A DNA stretch of 64,000 nucleotides from Arthrobacter antibioticus (GTDB lineage: Bacteria > Actinomycetota > Actinomycetes > Actinomycetales > Micrococcaceae): contig NZ_JASISQ010000006.1 in assembly GCF_030063205.1 (NCBI RefSeq), positions 62,001 through 126,000 of the forward strand, in the 5' to 3' direction. A program made the position numbers and the translations under genes. The notes beneath the pieces are model-generated. The model was not told where the DNA came from and ran no database searches. It was given only the letters and a program-made list of their open reading frames with translations. Shown here piece by piece: positions 7,944-18,700 of the stretch. Position 1 is the first letter of the stretch, and the number at the start of each line of letters is the position of its first letter.

Positions 7944-8598
7944 CGAAGGCCGGAAACTTCGTGGCACCCAACTCGGTGTGAGTGGCGGGAATTGTTCCCG
8001 TGTTGGCCGCACGCAGGGCACGAGCGAAGGCCTTGGCATCAACAACTGCCTGCAACCCTTCCGCCTCTGCGCTAATACGCAAGGCAATGTCTTCTTGGGC
8101 GATCGTTCCGGAGTAGCCGTGGTCGGCATCGCAGCTGGGGTCCCCGCACGACGCCGGACCCATCTCCACGCGCTGCCCACCAGACCAGGCGATGGACAAG
8201 GTGAGTTCACGGGCCGGATCGGAAGGCTTGTAATCCTGAGGTTGGGAGAACATATAGCTGAGCACTACCGACTTGATCTGGCTGACGGGAACAGATTCTG
8301 TGGACACCTGCGCCACCATCTGCTCGCCCGTCTCATCTAGCTGATGATCGTCAACATGGGTGATCACCAGCATCTCTGAGGTCAGCACAAGCACAGTGAT
8401 GTGCCGCTGGACCTCAGTGCGGTCAAAGTGTGTTTCGAGGTGCACAAGATGGGACAGGCTCTCTTGGCCATCCAAGGCATCGTTAACCACATCGGCAACA
8501 AGACGGGGATAAAAACCTGACCGCTGGAGTGCAGATTCCAAATCACGGCCCTTGGTGTTGGCCGAGGCACCGGCTCCGAAGCTGTTCATGGACACCAT
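7909..8598 (-). CDS. DUF5998 family protein
   Basis: A 229-residue soluble protein of an actinobacterial family of unknown function. Recognisable parts are LQRSGFYPRLVADVVNDALD near residue 25, LVHLETHFDRTEVQRHITVL, LVITHVDDHQ, and a Cys/Asp-rich loop CGDPSCDADHGYSG near residue 155 that could bind metal. ATG 8598 and ATG 8589 are both possible and neither has a clear ribosome site. It is upstream of, and overlaps, the phosphodiesterase-like gene, so a shared pathway is plausible. Confidence 0.82.
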   Translation of the reverse strand: MVSMNSFGAGASANTKGRDLESALQRSGFYPRLVADVVNDALDGQESLSHLVHLETHFDRTEVQRHITVLVLTSEMLVITHVDDHQLDETGEQMVAQVSTESVPVSQIKSVVLSYMFSQPQDYKPSDPARELTLSIAWSGGQRVEMGPASCGDPSCDADHGYSGTIAQEDIALRISAEAEGLQAVVDAKAFARALRAANTGTIPATHTELGATKFPAFGARLGRSHYRR

Positions 8599-8626
8599 TT
8601 TCGCACTTTGGCGGCAGTGTTGCCAA

Positions 8627-11302
8627 TCAAGAGATCATGGCGCGCCGCGCGCTGTCGGTTCGTTGAGCGGGGTTACCGATGCGCAGATCCACGGCAAGCA
8701 CAGTCACGGTTGTGGGGCCCACAAGAATTGGTTTGAATTCAATGAAAGCCACTTCAGGGTGTTCATCCTTGAGCATGGCGACTCTGGCCACCAAATCCTC
8801 AAGCGCACTGACGTTGCCGGCCGGCAGGCCTTCATAGCCAAAGAGCTTCACTGCGGCCCTCGGGGAGCGCACCAATTCAGCGGTGTCACCCAAGGACAAC
8901 GGTGGCACCCGGTGCGCCCAGTCATCCAGTAGGTTCACCGCATCACCGGAGAGGCCGAAGGAGACAACCGGTCCCAGGAGCGGATCTTCAATGGCGCGCA
9001 AGGTGCACGAGGGGCCCACCTCGGCCATGGACTGCACTTCTAGTTCTTTGTCACCATACGGTTTGAGGAACTTTCGCATTTGGATAATATTGCGTCGCAG
9101 GGAGTCCGCATTTTCTATATTGATACGGACACCACCTAGATCCAGGCGGTGACGCAAACTTGGGTCAATGGTTTTAATGGCTACCGGCCAACCCAGACGT
9201 TGCCCCGCAGCCACGGCTTCGTCATCACTGCCAAATGCCACTGACTCCAAAACCTCGATGCCGTAATGTCCCAGCACCTCCCGGGCCCGGGCCGGAGTGA
9301 GGGTGACAAGAGAGTCACCCTCTACATCTTCTAGCCACGTGTCAAGTAATTTTTCCACCGCTTTCGGGTTGACCCCTGTCGGTGCCTCAAAGACAGGGGA
9401 CTCAAGTGTGAGCCAGTGCGCGTAACGTGTCACTGCCGCCAACGCCGCGATCGCAGCCCCCGCACTTGAAAATGCCGGCAGGTCGTGGGACATTTGTCGA
9501 TTCACGTGAACGCTCAATTCAACAATCCCGGTAAAGACTGCCAGGACGGGCTTGCCGGTCTCCTTGGAACACGCCTGCAAAGTCTTGGCAATGTTCTCAA
9601 CTGTGAGCCCAACCACCGGCAGCAACGTCACAATGGCAGAGTCCACCCCCACTTCACCCAGTGCCGCCAGAACAGTGCGCTTGAGCAGCGGCAGCGCCTT
9701 GGACTGTCCTGTGTCTAGGAACAGGTTCGAGGACATGGCCGCCACTCTCAATCCATGCTGTTCTGCGGCGTCCGCCACCACGGAACCCATGGCATCAGAG
9801 TTGCCGATGATAGCCAGGCCCGGACCCTTGGGCAGTGGTTGCCCCACAACAATTTGGGCTACGTCGGAAAGCTCTTCAATGGTATTCACACGGAGGACTC
9901 CGGATTGGCGCAGCATCGCATCCAAGGCCCCCGGCGGGGCCGCAGTTGTGCGCACGGTATGCCCTGGCGGAAGCCGCAAGCCCATGGAATCTGACTTGGC
10001 CACGATCACAGGTTTGCTACGGGCAAGGCGGCGAGAAATACGGGAAAATTTACGCGGGTTTCCAATCGATTCCAAGTACAGGCCACAGGCAGTGGTGTTG
10101 GGGTCATCCTCCCAAAACTGCATCATGTCATTGCCTGAAACGTCTGCGCGGTTTCCGGCTGAGAGCACTGTTGACATGCCGATTTCGCGACGGCTCATGG
10201 CAGCGAAAAGGGAAACTCCCAAAGCTGCTGACTGGCTGAAAATACCCAACCCACCCTGTTTTGGCAACGCCGGGGCCATGGAGGCATTGAGTGAAACCTC
10301 CGGGTCGGTATTGGCCAATCCCAACGACGCCGGCCCCACCAACCGCATGCCATTGGCCCTGGCTTGACGGACTAAAGCGCGCTGCCGCACCAGGCCACGT
10401 TCGCCGTCGTCGGCAAATCCTGCTGTGGCAATGACCAGCCCCTTCACCCCAGCCTTCCCACACTGCTCCACCACTGCTGGCACGCGGTCGTACGGCACGG
10501 CAATGATGGCCAGATCAACCGGCGCCGGCACTTGGCCAATGCTGTCGTAGGGCATCATGCCTGAGACTTCCAGCGCCTCCCGGTTCACGGCATACACGGA
10601 GCCGGTGAACTTCCCTTCAATCACGTGTTCCAAGAGTTGCTGGCCAACGCTGCCCCACTCCCTGCTGGCACCTATCACGGCAATCGAGGCAGGGGCCACA
10701 AGTCCTGCAACGCTGCGGGCCTCAGCACGGTGCTCCCGAGATTCCATGACGGCCCTGGACTTCTCCGTGGGATCAATATCAAAGTGCAATGAGATGACAC
10801 CATCATCGAAACGCCTATGGACCTCATAGCCCGCATCGGAAAATACTTGGATCATTTTCCGGTTCTCCGGCAGAACCTCTGCCGAGAACCTCCCAATACC
10901 GTTCTCTCTGGCCGCTACGGCGAGGTGTTCTAGGAGGATGGACCCCACACCACGGCCCTGGTGTGCATCGGATACATTGAAGGCCACCTCGGCCTCAGTG
11001 GGGTCATCCAGCCTGTCATAACGGCCAATCCCGATGATCTCCTCCCCGTGGGTTATGACAAACGCCACACGGTTACGGTAGTCAAGCTCGGTGAAACGAC
11101 GCAGTTCCTTGGCCGTGAGCTTGGATTTATAAGTAAAGAAGCGTAAATAGATGGAATTTTGTGATTGGGCCATATGAAAAACTTGTACAGCCTCAGCATC
11201 TGCGGCGGTCATTGGGCGTAAATGCCCTGTCCCACCGTCACGGAGAACAACATCGGCTTCCCAATAGGCCGGATATTCGGGCGCGAGCTCTGGCTTCACC
11301 AT
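8627..11302 (-). CDS. GNAT acetyltransferase fused to an ADP-forming acyl-CoA synthetase-like protein (Pat-like protein acyltransferase)
   Basis: About 891 residues. An N-terminal GNAT domain (about 10-175, acetyl-CoA loop QGRGVGS) is followed by a CoA-binding Rossmann domain (GASREWGSVGQQL), a succinyl-CoA-ligase-like flavodoxin domain and a C-terminal ATP-grasp domain (from about 645, with GWPVAIKTIDPSLRHRLDLGG). The order GNAT first, synthetase second is the actinobacterial arrangement of Pat-type lysine acetyltransferases that regulate acyl-CoA synthetases; enterobacterial Pat has the reverse order. The segment equivalent to the synthetase catalytic loop keeps a His (PGHTVRTTAAPPG) but has lost the usual SHTGAL context, so the synthetase half may be only a ligand sensor. 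ATG 11302 is 6 bases after TACAGT. Confidence 0.88.
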   Translation of the reverse strand: MVKPELAPEYPAYWEADVVLRDGGTGHLRPMTAADAEAVQVFHMAQSQNSIYLRFFTYKSKLTAKELRRFTELDYRNRVAFVITHGEEIIGIGRYDRLDDPTEAEVAFNVSDAHQGRGVGSILLEHLAVAARENGIGRFSAEVLPENRKMIQVFSDAGYEVHRRFDDGVISLHFDIDPTEKSRAVMESREHRAEARSVAGLVAPASIAVIGASREWGSVGQQLLEHVIEGKFTGSVYAVNREALEVSGMMPYDSIGQVPAPVDLAIIAVPYDRVPAVVEQCGKAGVKGLVIATAGFADDGERGLVRQRALVRQARANGMRLVGPASLGLANTDPEVSLNASMAPALPKQGGLGIFSQSAALGVSLFAAMSRREIGMSTVLSAGNRADVSGNDMMQFWEDDPNTTACGLYLESIGNPRKFSRISRRLARSKPVIVAKSDSMGLRLPPGHTVRTTAAPPGALDAMLRQSGVLRVNTIEELSDVAQIVVGQPLPKGPGLAIIGNSDAMGSVVADAAEQHGLRVAAMSSNLFLDTGQSKALPLLKRTVLAALGEVGVDSAIVTLLPVVGLTVENIAKTLQACSKETGKPVLAVFTGIVELSVHVNRQMSHDLPAFSSAGAAIAALAAVTRYAHWLTLESPVFEAPTGVNPKAVEKLLDTWLEDVEGDSLVTLTPARAREVLGHYGIEVLESVAFGSDDEAVAAGQRLGWPVAIKTIDPSLRHRLDLGGVRINIENADSLRRNIIQMRKFLKPYGDKELEVQSMAEVGPSCTLRAIEDPLLGPVVSFGLSGDAVNLLDDWAHRVPPLSLGDTAELVRSPRAAVKLFGYEGLPAGNVSALEDLVARVAMLKDEHPEVAFIEFKPILVGPTTVTVLAVDLRIGNPAQRTDSARRAMIS

Positions 11303-11308
11303 AGAATC

Positions 11309-11314
11309 ACTGTA
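11309..11314 (-). promoter_or_regulatory. -10 box of a probable leaderless promoter for the Pat-like gene
   Basis: TACAGT ends six bases before ATG 11302 and no ribosome site is present, which would put the transcription start at or next to the A of ATG. No convincing -35 is seen. Confidence 0.5.
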
Positions 11315-11386
11315 CCGACATGATGCGCCTTTTGGCGTGCATGCCAGCCCGCAACACCCCCTTGCAGAAAAGGAACCACAGCCACC

Positions 11387-14044
11387 ATGGCCAAGCGCCA
11401 ACCTCCCGCAGCCGATGATTTCACCGAAAACATCGTTGATATTGATGTTTCCAGCGAGATGGAAGGCTCATTCCTGGAATACGCCTATTCGGTGATTTAT
11501 TCGCGTGCACTCCCTGATGCCAGGGACGGTCTCAAACCAGTGCAGCGGCGCATCCTGTACATGATGGCGGAGATGGGGCTGCGCCCGGAGCGCGGCCATG
11601 TCAAAAGCGCCCGCGTGGTGGGCGAGGTCATGGGCAAGCTGCACCCGCACGGCGATACGGCCATTTACGACACAATGGTGCGCATGGCCCAGGACTGGAC
11701 GCTGCGCCTGCCTCTCATTGACGGGCACGGCAACTTTGGCTCGCTCGACGACGGACCCGCCGCCCCCCGTTATACCGAGGCCCGGCTGGCCGCCGCGGCG
11801 CTGGAGTTGACCAGCAGCTTGGATGAAAATGTTGTGGACTTTGTGCCCAACTATGACAACCAGATGATGCAGCCCTCTGTGTTGCCGGCCGCGTACCCGA
11901 ACCTGCTGGTCAACGGGGCCAGCGGTATCGCCGTCGGTATGGCCACCAACATGGCCCCGCACAACCTGGGCGAAGTCATTGCCGCCGCCCAGCACCTGAT
12001 TGCCAACCCGGACGCCACACTGGAGGACATCATGGCGTATGTGCCGGGCCCGGACCTGCCCTCCGGGGGGCGGATCGTGGGCCTGCAGGGCATTCGCGAC
12101 GCCTATGCCGGCGGGCGCGGCTCCTTCAAGACGCGGGCCAAGATGGCTGTTGAACAGCTCTCCCCGCGCAAGGTGGGCCTGGTGGTAACCGAGCTGCCGT
12201 ACCTGGTGGGGCCGGAGAAGGTGAAGGAGAAGCTCAAGGACGCCCGCAATGCCAACAAGGTGGTCGGTGTTGCCGACTTCATCGACCTCTCCGACCGCAA
12301 GCACGGTCTGCGCCTTGTCATTGAAATCAAGAACGGCTTCAACCCGGCCGCCGTCATGGAACAGCTCTACCGATACACACCGCTGGAGGAGTCGTTCGGC
12401 ATCAACAACGTGTGCCTCGTGGACGGGCAGCCTCAAACGCTGGGTCTGCTGCCACTGCTGCAGGTCTTTGTGGACCACCGCATTGATGTGGTCCGGCGCC
12501 GCACCGCGTTCCGCCTGGGCAAGAAGCAGGATCGCCTGCACCTGGTTGAGGGCATGCTCATCGCCATCGTGGACATCGACGAGGTCATCCAGATCATCCG
12601 CACCTCGGATGAGGTGGCTGCCGCCCGGGAACGGCTCATGGCCATCTACGACCTCTCCGAGATCCAGACCAACTACATTCTTGACCTGCAGCTGCGCCGA
12701 CTGACCCGTTTCTCCATGGTGGAGTTGGAAGCCGAACGCGATGAGCTGCGCCGCGCGATTGCAGCCTTGGAAGCTATTCTCGGCTCGCAGGAAATGCTCC
12801 ACCAGCTCGTCTCCGACGAGATGGGCGAGGTGGCAGCCAAGTACGCCACCCCGCGCCGCACCGTCTTGTTGGAGTCCGAGGCCATGGCGCCATCGGTGGC
12901 GAAGGCCCTGGCGGGCGGTCCTGGCGGCAAGGCCGGCAAGCTTGTCCCGCTGGCCCTGGAAATCGCCGATGACCCCTGCTGGGTGCTGCTGAGCGCCACC
13001 GGTCAGATTGCCCGCACCACCAGCGCCGAGCCGCTCGTGGAATCCGGCAGCCGCAGCAAACATGACGTCTTCACGTCCGTCCTGAAAACCACTGCCCGGG
13101 CCGAGGTCGGTGCGCTGACCTCGCTGGGCCGGATGCTGCGCCTGCAAGTGGTGGACATGCCCGTCCTGCCGCCCACTGCTGCCCTGCCGAACCTGGCCGG
13201 TGGTGTGGGTGCCAAGGACTTCATTACGCTGACCAAGGGCGAAACTCTTGTTGGGTTTGTGCCGCTGAGCAGTGTGTTTGCTGTGGGAACAGCCGCCGGA
13301 GTAGTTAAGCGGGTTATCCCCGAGTACCCCTTGAACCGGGATGATTGGGAGTTTATCTCCCTTAAGCCCAAGGATTTTGTGGTGGGTGCGGGCGTTGCCA
13401 CGGACGACGACGATCTTGTGTTCATCACCCAGGATGCCCAATTGCTTCGGTACAGTGCCGCTATGGTCCGTCCGCAAGGCCGCACGGCCGGCGGTATGGC
13501 AGGTATCAAACTGGGGGCAGGAGATGTGGTGCTCTCCTTTAGCGTTGTCTCCCCGGCCGACCCCGATGCTGTTGTCGTGACGGTTTCAGGCGGACAAGAA
13601 GCCCTGCCGGGAACGCCGTCGGGCTCTGCAAAGGTCACAGCACTTTCGCAATACCCGCACAAGGGTAGGGCCACCGGAGGGGTGCGGGCACACCGCTTCC
13701 TCAAGGGTGAAGATAAATTATTCGTGTCCTGGGCCGGTCATGGCCCGCCCAAGGCCTCAACTTCCTCCGGGGTGGCCCGGGCACTGCCAGTTGAGCATGG
13801 CAACCGTGATGGTTCAGGGGTGCCCCTCAGCGCCGCCATTGACTTTGTGGGTCCAAGTCTCTCCCGCGATGATTCCCGGGATGATTCCGGTGAGGGTGCG
13901 GATGCTCAGAGTCCATTATCTCCAATCTCGACCGAGGGGCAGAGGTTCGCGGCTGTGACTGCCAAAAAACCTGTGGCACCGGGCGCTGAGTCAACACCCA
14001 TCCCGGACACCACACAAGAAGCATTTGAGCTGGAGCTGGAGTAG
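11387..14044 (+). CDS. parC: DNA topoisomerase IV subunit A (type IIA topoisomerase, GyrA/ParC family)
   Basis: An 885-residue DNA cleavage subunit that partners the ParE-like protein encoded near 24 kb to decatenate chromosomes. [35 protein letters not shown] (the quinolone-resistance region, with Thr91 where Ser is common) and the catalytic tyrosine Y129 in APRYTEARL are all present. The C-terminal beta-propeller is divergent, and the last 100 residues are low-complexity and acidic. ATG 11387 follows AAAAGGA at long spacing. Base composition shifts from about two-thirds GC to about half GC near 13.2 kb inside the gene. Pairing with a separate parE near sigA matches the second type IIA enzyme of Arthrobacter and Streptomyces rather than gyrase. 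Confidence 0.92.
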   Translation: MAKRQPPAADDFTENIVDIDVSSEMEGSFLEYAYSVIYSRALPDARDGLKPVQRRILYMMAEMGLRPERGHVKSARVVGEVMGKLHPHGDTAIYDTMVRMAQDWTLRLPLIDGHGNFGSLDDGPAAPRYTEARLAAAALELTSSLDENVVDFVPNYDNQMMQPSVLPAAYPNLLVNGASGIAVGMATNMAPHNLGEVIAAAQHLIANPDATLEDIMAYVPGPDLPSGGRIVGLQGIRDAYAGGRGSFKTRAKMAVEQLSPRKVGLVVTELPYLVGPEKVKEKLKDARNANKVVGVADFIDLSDRKHGLRLVIEIKNGFNPAAVMEQLYRYTPLEESFGINNVCLVDGQPQTLGLLPLLQVFVDHRIDVVRRRTAFRLGKKQDRLHLVEGMLIAIVDIDEVIQIIRTSDEVAAARERLMAIYDLSEIQTNYILDLQLRRLTRFSMVELEAERDELRRAIAALEAILGSQEMLHQLVSDEMGEVAAKYATPRRTVLLESEAMAPSVAKALAGGPGGKAGKLVPLALEIADDPCWVLLSATGQIARTTSAEPLVESGSRSKHDVFTSVLKTTARAEVGALTSLGRMLRLQVVDMPVLPPTAALPNLAGGVGAKDFITLTKGETLVGFVPLSSVFAVGTAAGVVKRVIPEYPLNRDDWEFISLKPKDFVVGAGVATDDDDLVFITQDAQLLRYSAAMVRPQGRTAGGMAGIKLGAGDVVLSFSVVSPADPDAVVVTVSGGQEALPGTPSGSAKVTALSQYPHKGRATGGVRAHRFLKGEDKLFVSWAGHGPPKASTSSGVARALPVEHGNRDGSGVPLSAAIDFVGPSLSRDDSRDDSGEGADAQSPLSPISTEGQRFAAVTAKKPVAPGAESTPIPDTTQEAFELELE

Positions 14045-14077
14045 ATATTCCCCGCCTTCTTCGACCCTGTCAACCGC

Positions 14078-14108
14078 TTGCCTGGTTGGAGCCGCACCGG
14101 CATAGACT
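14078..14108 (+). promoter_or_regulatory. Leaderless-type promoter of the DinB-family gene
   Basis: TTGCCT (14078-14083), a 19-base spacer and TAGACT (14103-14108), followed by six bases and the ATG at 14115. No Shine-Dalgarno sequence lies between. Confidence 0.6.
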
Positions 14109-14114
14109 AACCCC

Positions 14115-14633
14115 ATGCCTATCACCGCCGATAACAAAGACTGGACCTGGGTTCTTGCGCAAACGTGCCCGGAGTGCGGTTTCAACGCAGCCAAGGCCAC
14201 GCCCGGTTCGGCGGCCACCATGTTGCCGGCGGTACTGCCGCGATGGCAAAATGCTTTGCGGCGCCCTGATGTTGGCGAACGCCCAAACCCGGACACGTGG
14301 TCGGTGCTTGAATACGGTGCACATATTCGGGACGTCTTTGGTGTATTTGCGGCCCGTTTGGAGCTGATGCTCAGCCAGGACAACCCCACATTTGCTGACT
14401 GGGACCAGGATCAGGCTGCCCTGGAGGGTGGCTACTCACAGCTGGATCCTGCGGAAGTGGCCCAAGAATTGGTACAAAACGGTCTTGATGCGGCAGCCGC
14501 TTTCGGCGCTGTGAGTCTAGAGCAATGGGAGCGCCGAGGACTACGCAGCAACGGATCTTCCTTCACCGTGAAGACGCTCACGGGCTATTTCATGCATGAT
14601 GTGGTCCATCACCTGCACGACGTTGACGCATAG
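14115..14633 (+). CDS. DinB-family protein (DinB/YfiT-like, putative metal-dependent)
   Basis: A 172-residue four-helix-bundle protein. The His residues expected for DinB/mycothiol-dependent enzymes are present: EYGAHIRDVF in the middle and HDVVHHLHDV at the C-terminus, so one metal site can form. An early CPECG motif (residues 18-22) is an additional Cys pair. In actinobacteria this superfamily includes maleylpyruvate isomerase and mycothiol-dependent transferases; the substrate here is unknown. It lies after parC with its own leaderless promoter and converges on the GNAT gene. Confidence 0.8.
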   Translation: MPITADNKDWTWVLAQTCPECGFNAAKATPGSAATMLPAVLPRWQNALRRPDVGERPNPDTWSVLEYGAHIRDVFGVFAARLELMLSQDNPTFADWDQDQAALEGGYSQLDPAEVAQELVQNGLDAAAAFGAVSLEQWERRGLRSNGSSFTVKTLTGYFMHDVVHHLHDVDA

Positions 14634-14653
14634 CGCCGGTTGCTTCCGGGCCC

Positions 14654-15691
14654 TTAGAGCAGTTTCTCCCAGGCCATGCTTTGGCGCTGCGGAGAGTAAC
14701 CCATGTCTTTGTACAGCCGCGAGGCTCCAGTGGGATTTTCGGTGTCCACATCCAGGCTGGCGTGATCTAGTCCGGCTGCCGCAAAACGTGCCATGGCGTC
14801 GGAGAGCAGCGCCGGGGCGATGCCACGGCCCCGCCACCTGCGGGGCACACCCAGCAGTTCTGTGTAGCCTTCCCGGCGGCCGTTTTGGGCCTGCTTCCCA
14901 GGATCAACAGAGGCCAGCTGATACCCAGCCACCGCTCCGTTCAAGCTATCGATTGCCACAGCCGATAACTCCGTTCGCAAATGTTCATGGCTCATGAAGA
15001 TCTCCCACTGCTCCGGGCTGCGCGGCTCGGATCCCCAATGGTCAACGAAGGCGTCGTTGTGGGCAACTCTGACAGCCTCACTGAGCTGCGGTGTCAACGG
15101 GACAATGGATATTCCCACAGGGGTCGGCACAGCAGGGAGTTGCTCCAGCGAACGTAACATCTCCGAGTAGTAGCGCACCAAAGAGTACCCCGTCCCGGCC
15201 AAGAGGGCCTGCAGCGCCGGGTTGTCCTCTTCAACGTAGTTCCGCGCTTTAACAGGGAACTGACCGTCGGCTAGGAAACGTGCAGCCACAACGCTCTCTT
15301 GCCACGCCAAAACAGCCGTACCCACACCACGGCGTTGCCAGAGAGGATCAACTCCACCCAACACGTACGCTTTTTCACCGGCCCGGTTCTTCAGCACCCG
15401 CCCGAATGCGCGTAGTTCCCCGTGTCCATCGATACCTACTATGGAATTGTCCCGCACCGGGTTCACGGTGTCTGAAAAGCTTGCCAATAATACAGAATGC
15501 TGCGTATACGACGGTGCTTTTTCAAACGCCGCAATGCGTTTTATCAATTCCAGCCACGCGTCAACATCATCAACGCACAAGGGCCGGAACACCAACCCCT
15601 CAGCCGTGGGCAGTGAGTCGGCGATGGCCAAGGAGCCAGCAGCTGCCGGAGCGTTAGGAGATGGGGACTCTATAGTGCGCTTGTGAATCAT
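14654..15691 (-). CDS. Tandem-GNAT acetyltransferase (MshD-like architecture)
   Basis: A 345-residue protein with two GNAT domains. The first (about 35-190) carries the acetyl-CoA loop QRRGVGTAVLAW; the second (about 195-345) carries RGRGIAPALL and the typical C-terminal LDVDTENPTGASRLYKDMGY. Two-domain GNATs of this kind include mycothiol synthase (MshD), which acetylates Cys-GlcN-inositol, but the N-terminal half does not match MshD well enough for me to use that name. ATG 15691 follows GGTGGAG at short spacing. It ends just before the convergent DinB gene and lies nine bases upstream of the CydDC stop, on the same strand. Confidence 0.72.
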   Translation of the reverse strand: MIHKRTIESPSPNAPAAAGSLAIADSLPTAEGLVFRPLCVDDVDAWLELIKRIAAFEKAPSYTQHSVLLASFSDTVNPVRDNSIVGIDGHGELRAFGRVLKNRAGEKAYVLGGVDPLWQRRGVGTAVLAWQESVVAARFLADGQFPVKARNYVEEDNPALQALLAGTGYSLVRYYSEMLRSLEQLPAVPTPVGISIVPLTPQLSEAVRVAHNDAFVDHWGSEPRSPEQWEIFMSHEHLRTELSAVAIDSLNGAVAGYQLASVDPGKQAQNGRREGYTELLGVPRRWRGRGIAPALLSDAMARFAAAGLDHASLDVDTENPTGASRLYKDMGYSPQRQSMAWEKLL

Positions 15692-15700
15692 CTCTCCACC

Positions 15701-18700
15701 CTAAAGCCCGGTGGCACCAGCTTCCACTTTTGCCTCCCCCAAGCGGAGGCAAGTATCCCCTGCCGCGGCAAGTTCGGCGTCGTGCGTGACAAGCACCACG
15801 GCTGCGTGCGCAAGTGCTCCCCGCAGATCGTGAATAAGCCCGGCTGCCTCATCGACGCCCAAGTGGGCGGTGGGCTCATCAAGAAGTACCACGTCGGCTC
15901 CGGCCACCAGCGTTCGAGCCACCGACATGCGGGTTCGCTGCCCGCCGGAGAGGTGATGTCCGCCTGGCCCCACCCGCGTGTCCAGGCCCAAAGGCAACTC
16001 GGCCAGCCACGGTCCAAGACCCACGGTTGTAAGCGCCAACTCCAACTCAGTTTCCGTGGGCGGGTTTTGTGCGGGTTGAGCAATGGCAAGGTTCGCGCGC
16101 ACCGTGGAATTGAACAGGTAGGAGTCCTGCGGGCACCACGAGATCCGGCTCAACGTCTGATCCGTTGGCGGCTGGCTATTTAGTAGGTAGGAGCCACGTT
16201 CCGGTGGCAAGAATCCCAGCAGCACTGCCAAAAGGGTTGACTTCCCAGCCCCTGAGGGGCCGCTGACGCTCCACCACTGTCCACGCCGCGTACCACCGCT
16301 GACGTTGCTGAAAACCGGCTCAGCCATGCCCGGATACCTGGCGGTGACGCTATCAAGTGCAATCACTTCAACTGCCTCTGTTGCAGCCTGATCCGATGTT
16401 GAAATTGGGCCCCGTGCGTGAAACACGGTGGTGGGTGCATCCAGCAGCGGCAGTGTCCGCTGCATCAGGGCTGTCAGCGCAGGCAGTGCCGAGACTGCCT
16501 CCACAAATTGCCCTAAGGGTTCAGACAGTGCCAGCATCAGCAACGCCGCAACAGCGGCGGCACGCGGGTCAACGCCGGCACCAATGGCTGTGTACGTTAC
16601 AGAAATTGCTGCTAGCGCCGTCAAAACCGACACCGCGCCTTGGCCTAACCCGTCAGACCATGCCAACCGCCGCAGGGGCTTGGCTACTGTGGCATCCTGT
16701 GCGCTGAAACGGGCAGCCTGCAGGCTGCCCACACCGTTGGCACCGAGCTGATCTGCTGCCGCAAACAGTGTTGTTACCCGTCCCGCGAGCCAGGCGCGGT
16801 GCACAGCAGCTGCACCGGAGGCACGGCGTTGGGCGGTAAGGACCACCACCGGTAATACCACCAGCGCAAGCACACCCAAAACAATCACCGTTCCAGCAGC
16901 TTCGGGGACAAGGATCACAATAGTTGTCAGCACGGCAGCGTAGGAGAGTATCGCGGCGGGGATCGGCACCACAGCACGGGGCACAGCATCCCGTAATTCG
17001 TCCACATCAGCAACAAGTGTTCCAAGTGCTCCACCTGAACGTGTCAATTTTCCCCAGTGCAGGACGGAGGAACCTAAGGAGTCCCACAGTTTCAGGCGAA
17101 GTTGACTCGCCCACCGGAACACGGCGTCGTGGGTGAGAAGACGTTCGCAATAACGCAGCACCGAACGTGCGATCCCAAATGTACGCACCCCCACAATCAA
17201 TGTCATGAGATACAGCATTGGTGGTTGATCGGCAGCCCAGACAATGAGCCAGCCGGAAATTCCGCTCAGCGCCGCAGCGCTGAGCGTGGCCAGTGCAGAA
17301 ACAATAACACCGGCCGCAAATCGTGGTGAGAAGAGTGGCAATGCCTTCAGATGGCGCCAGGACAGCTTGGCCGCTGGACTGAGAACTGCTGCCGATTGCG
17401 CTCCTGCCGAAGCTGGCACCAACTCTGCCTCTGGCCCCGTTTCTTCCCCGCGTAACTCTGTGGCTGGCGGTACTGCTGAAGATGCCCTGGCACCGATCGT
17501 TTTGGCCAGCACGGGATCGTGGCTGGCTACAACGAGCGCCACAGTTCCGTGGAGACCGCTCAGCGCCTGGCGTACAGCATGTGCAGAGTCCGGATCAAGA
17601 TGGGCGGTGGGTTCATCAAAGAGTGCCAGTTCCACTGAAGGATCTGTTGCTATGCGCCCCAAGGCACGGGCAACAGCGACTCGGCGCAGCTCCCCGGGGC
17701 TGCAATCAACCACGCTTCGGTGGGCCAAGTGTGCGGCATTGACCTGGGCCAATGCGCTCATGAGTACGGCCGTGTTCGTCTCAAGGCCCTGCGGACCGGC
17801 AGAGTACAGGGCCACTTCTGCAAGCACGCTCTCCTCGGTGAAGGCGGGGTGCTGGGAAACGTACACCAAAGCGTCGGGGGCGCAGTGCTGGAGATTTCCA
17901 GTAACTTTGGGAAACTTTGCGGCGTTGTCGCTTTCAGCCGCCAGCGGGAGCGTGCCGGCAATAGCCGCAAGAATAGTGGACTTTCCGCTGCCACTGGGTG
18001 TGTCGAGCACAAGGGCGGCACCGGCGTCGAGCCTGGCACTGAAACTCTTTACCGCGGGCACACTGCGTCCGGGATACGTGAGGCTCAGCCGGTCAGCGAG
18101 CAGGACAGGGGCAGTGGTTTCGGTTCCCCCGCTCTCATCGTGGGCGTGTGCCGAAGTTACGGCCTCCACGGGTGCGCTGGCAAGAATCTCATTGACTCGG
18201 GCCAATGCCTCCACACCGTCTTCACTGCCGTGGTGGGCAGCACCGACGTCGCGCAACGGTCTGAAACATTCGGGGGCAAGCATCAAAGCAAGCAGTCCAG
18301 CTTCCAAGGCTAAGTCACCGTAAACCAGCCGTACACCGATAAATACCGCCACCAGCGCTACGGAGATGGTACTAATCAGTTCCAGCGCCATCGAGGAAAG
18401 AAAAGCCGTCCGGAGGGTTGCCATAGTTGATTTACGGTATGCCTCACACACGTCAAAAAGGGCTTTGCGTTGGGCTTGTGCCCGCCGCAATCCCACAAGG
18501 ACGGGCAAGCCGCGGGCGAGCTCCAAAAGATGGTTGGAGAGTTTATCCAGTCCGCGAGCAGCCAGCGCAACCCGCTCTTGGGTGTGAAAACCTATCAGGA
18601 TCATAAATACGGGCACCAGCGGCACGGTCAAGACCACAATGAGGGCACTGACCCAGTCCGAGATGAGGATTTGCAGACCCACCATGACCGGGAGCACAGC

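Noticed and set aside
7944-8210. N-terminal extension of the phosphodiesterase-like gene
   Set aside because: The extra residues overlap the DUF5998 gene in another frame, look like out-of-frame translation and have no ribosome site.
11468-13477. A 669-codon open frame antisense to parC
   Set aside because: It is the complement of a gene with strong ParC motifs, has no family features, and long antisense frames are expected opposite GC-rich coding sequence.
14654-15691. Naming the tandem GNAT protein MshD
   Set aside because: The two-domain layout fits, but the N-terminal domain does not show enough mycothiol-synthase-like sequence to be sure.
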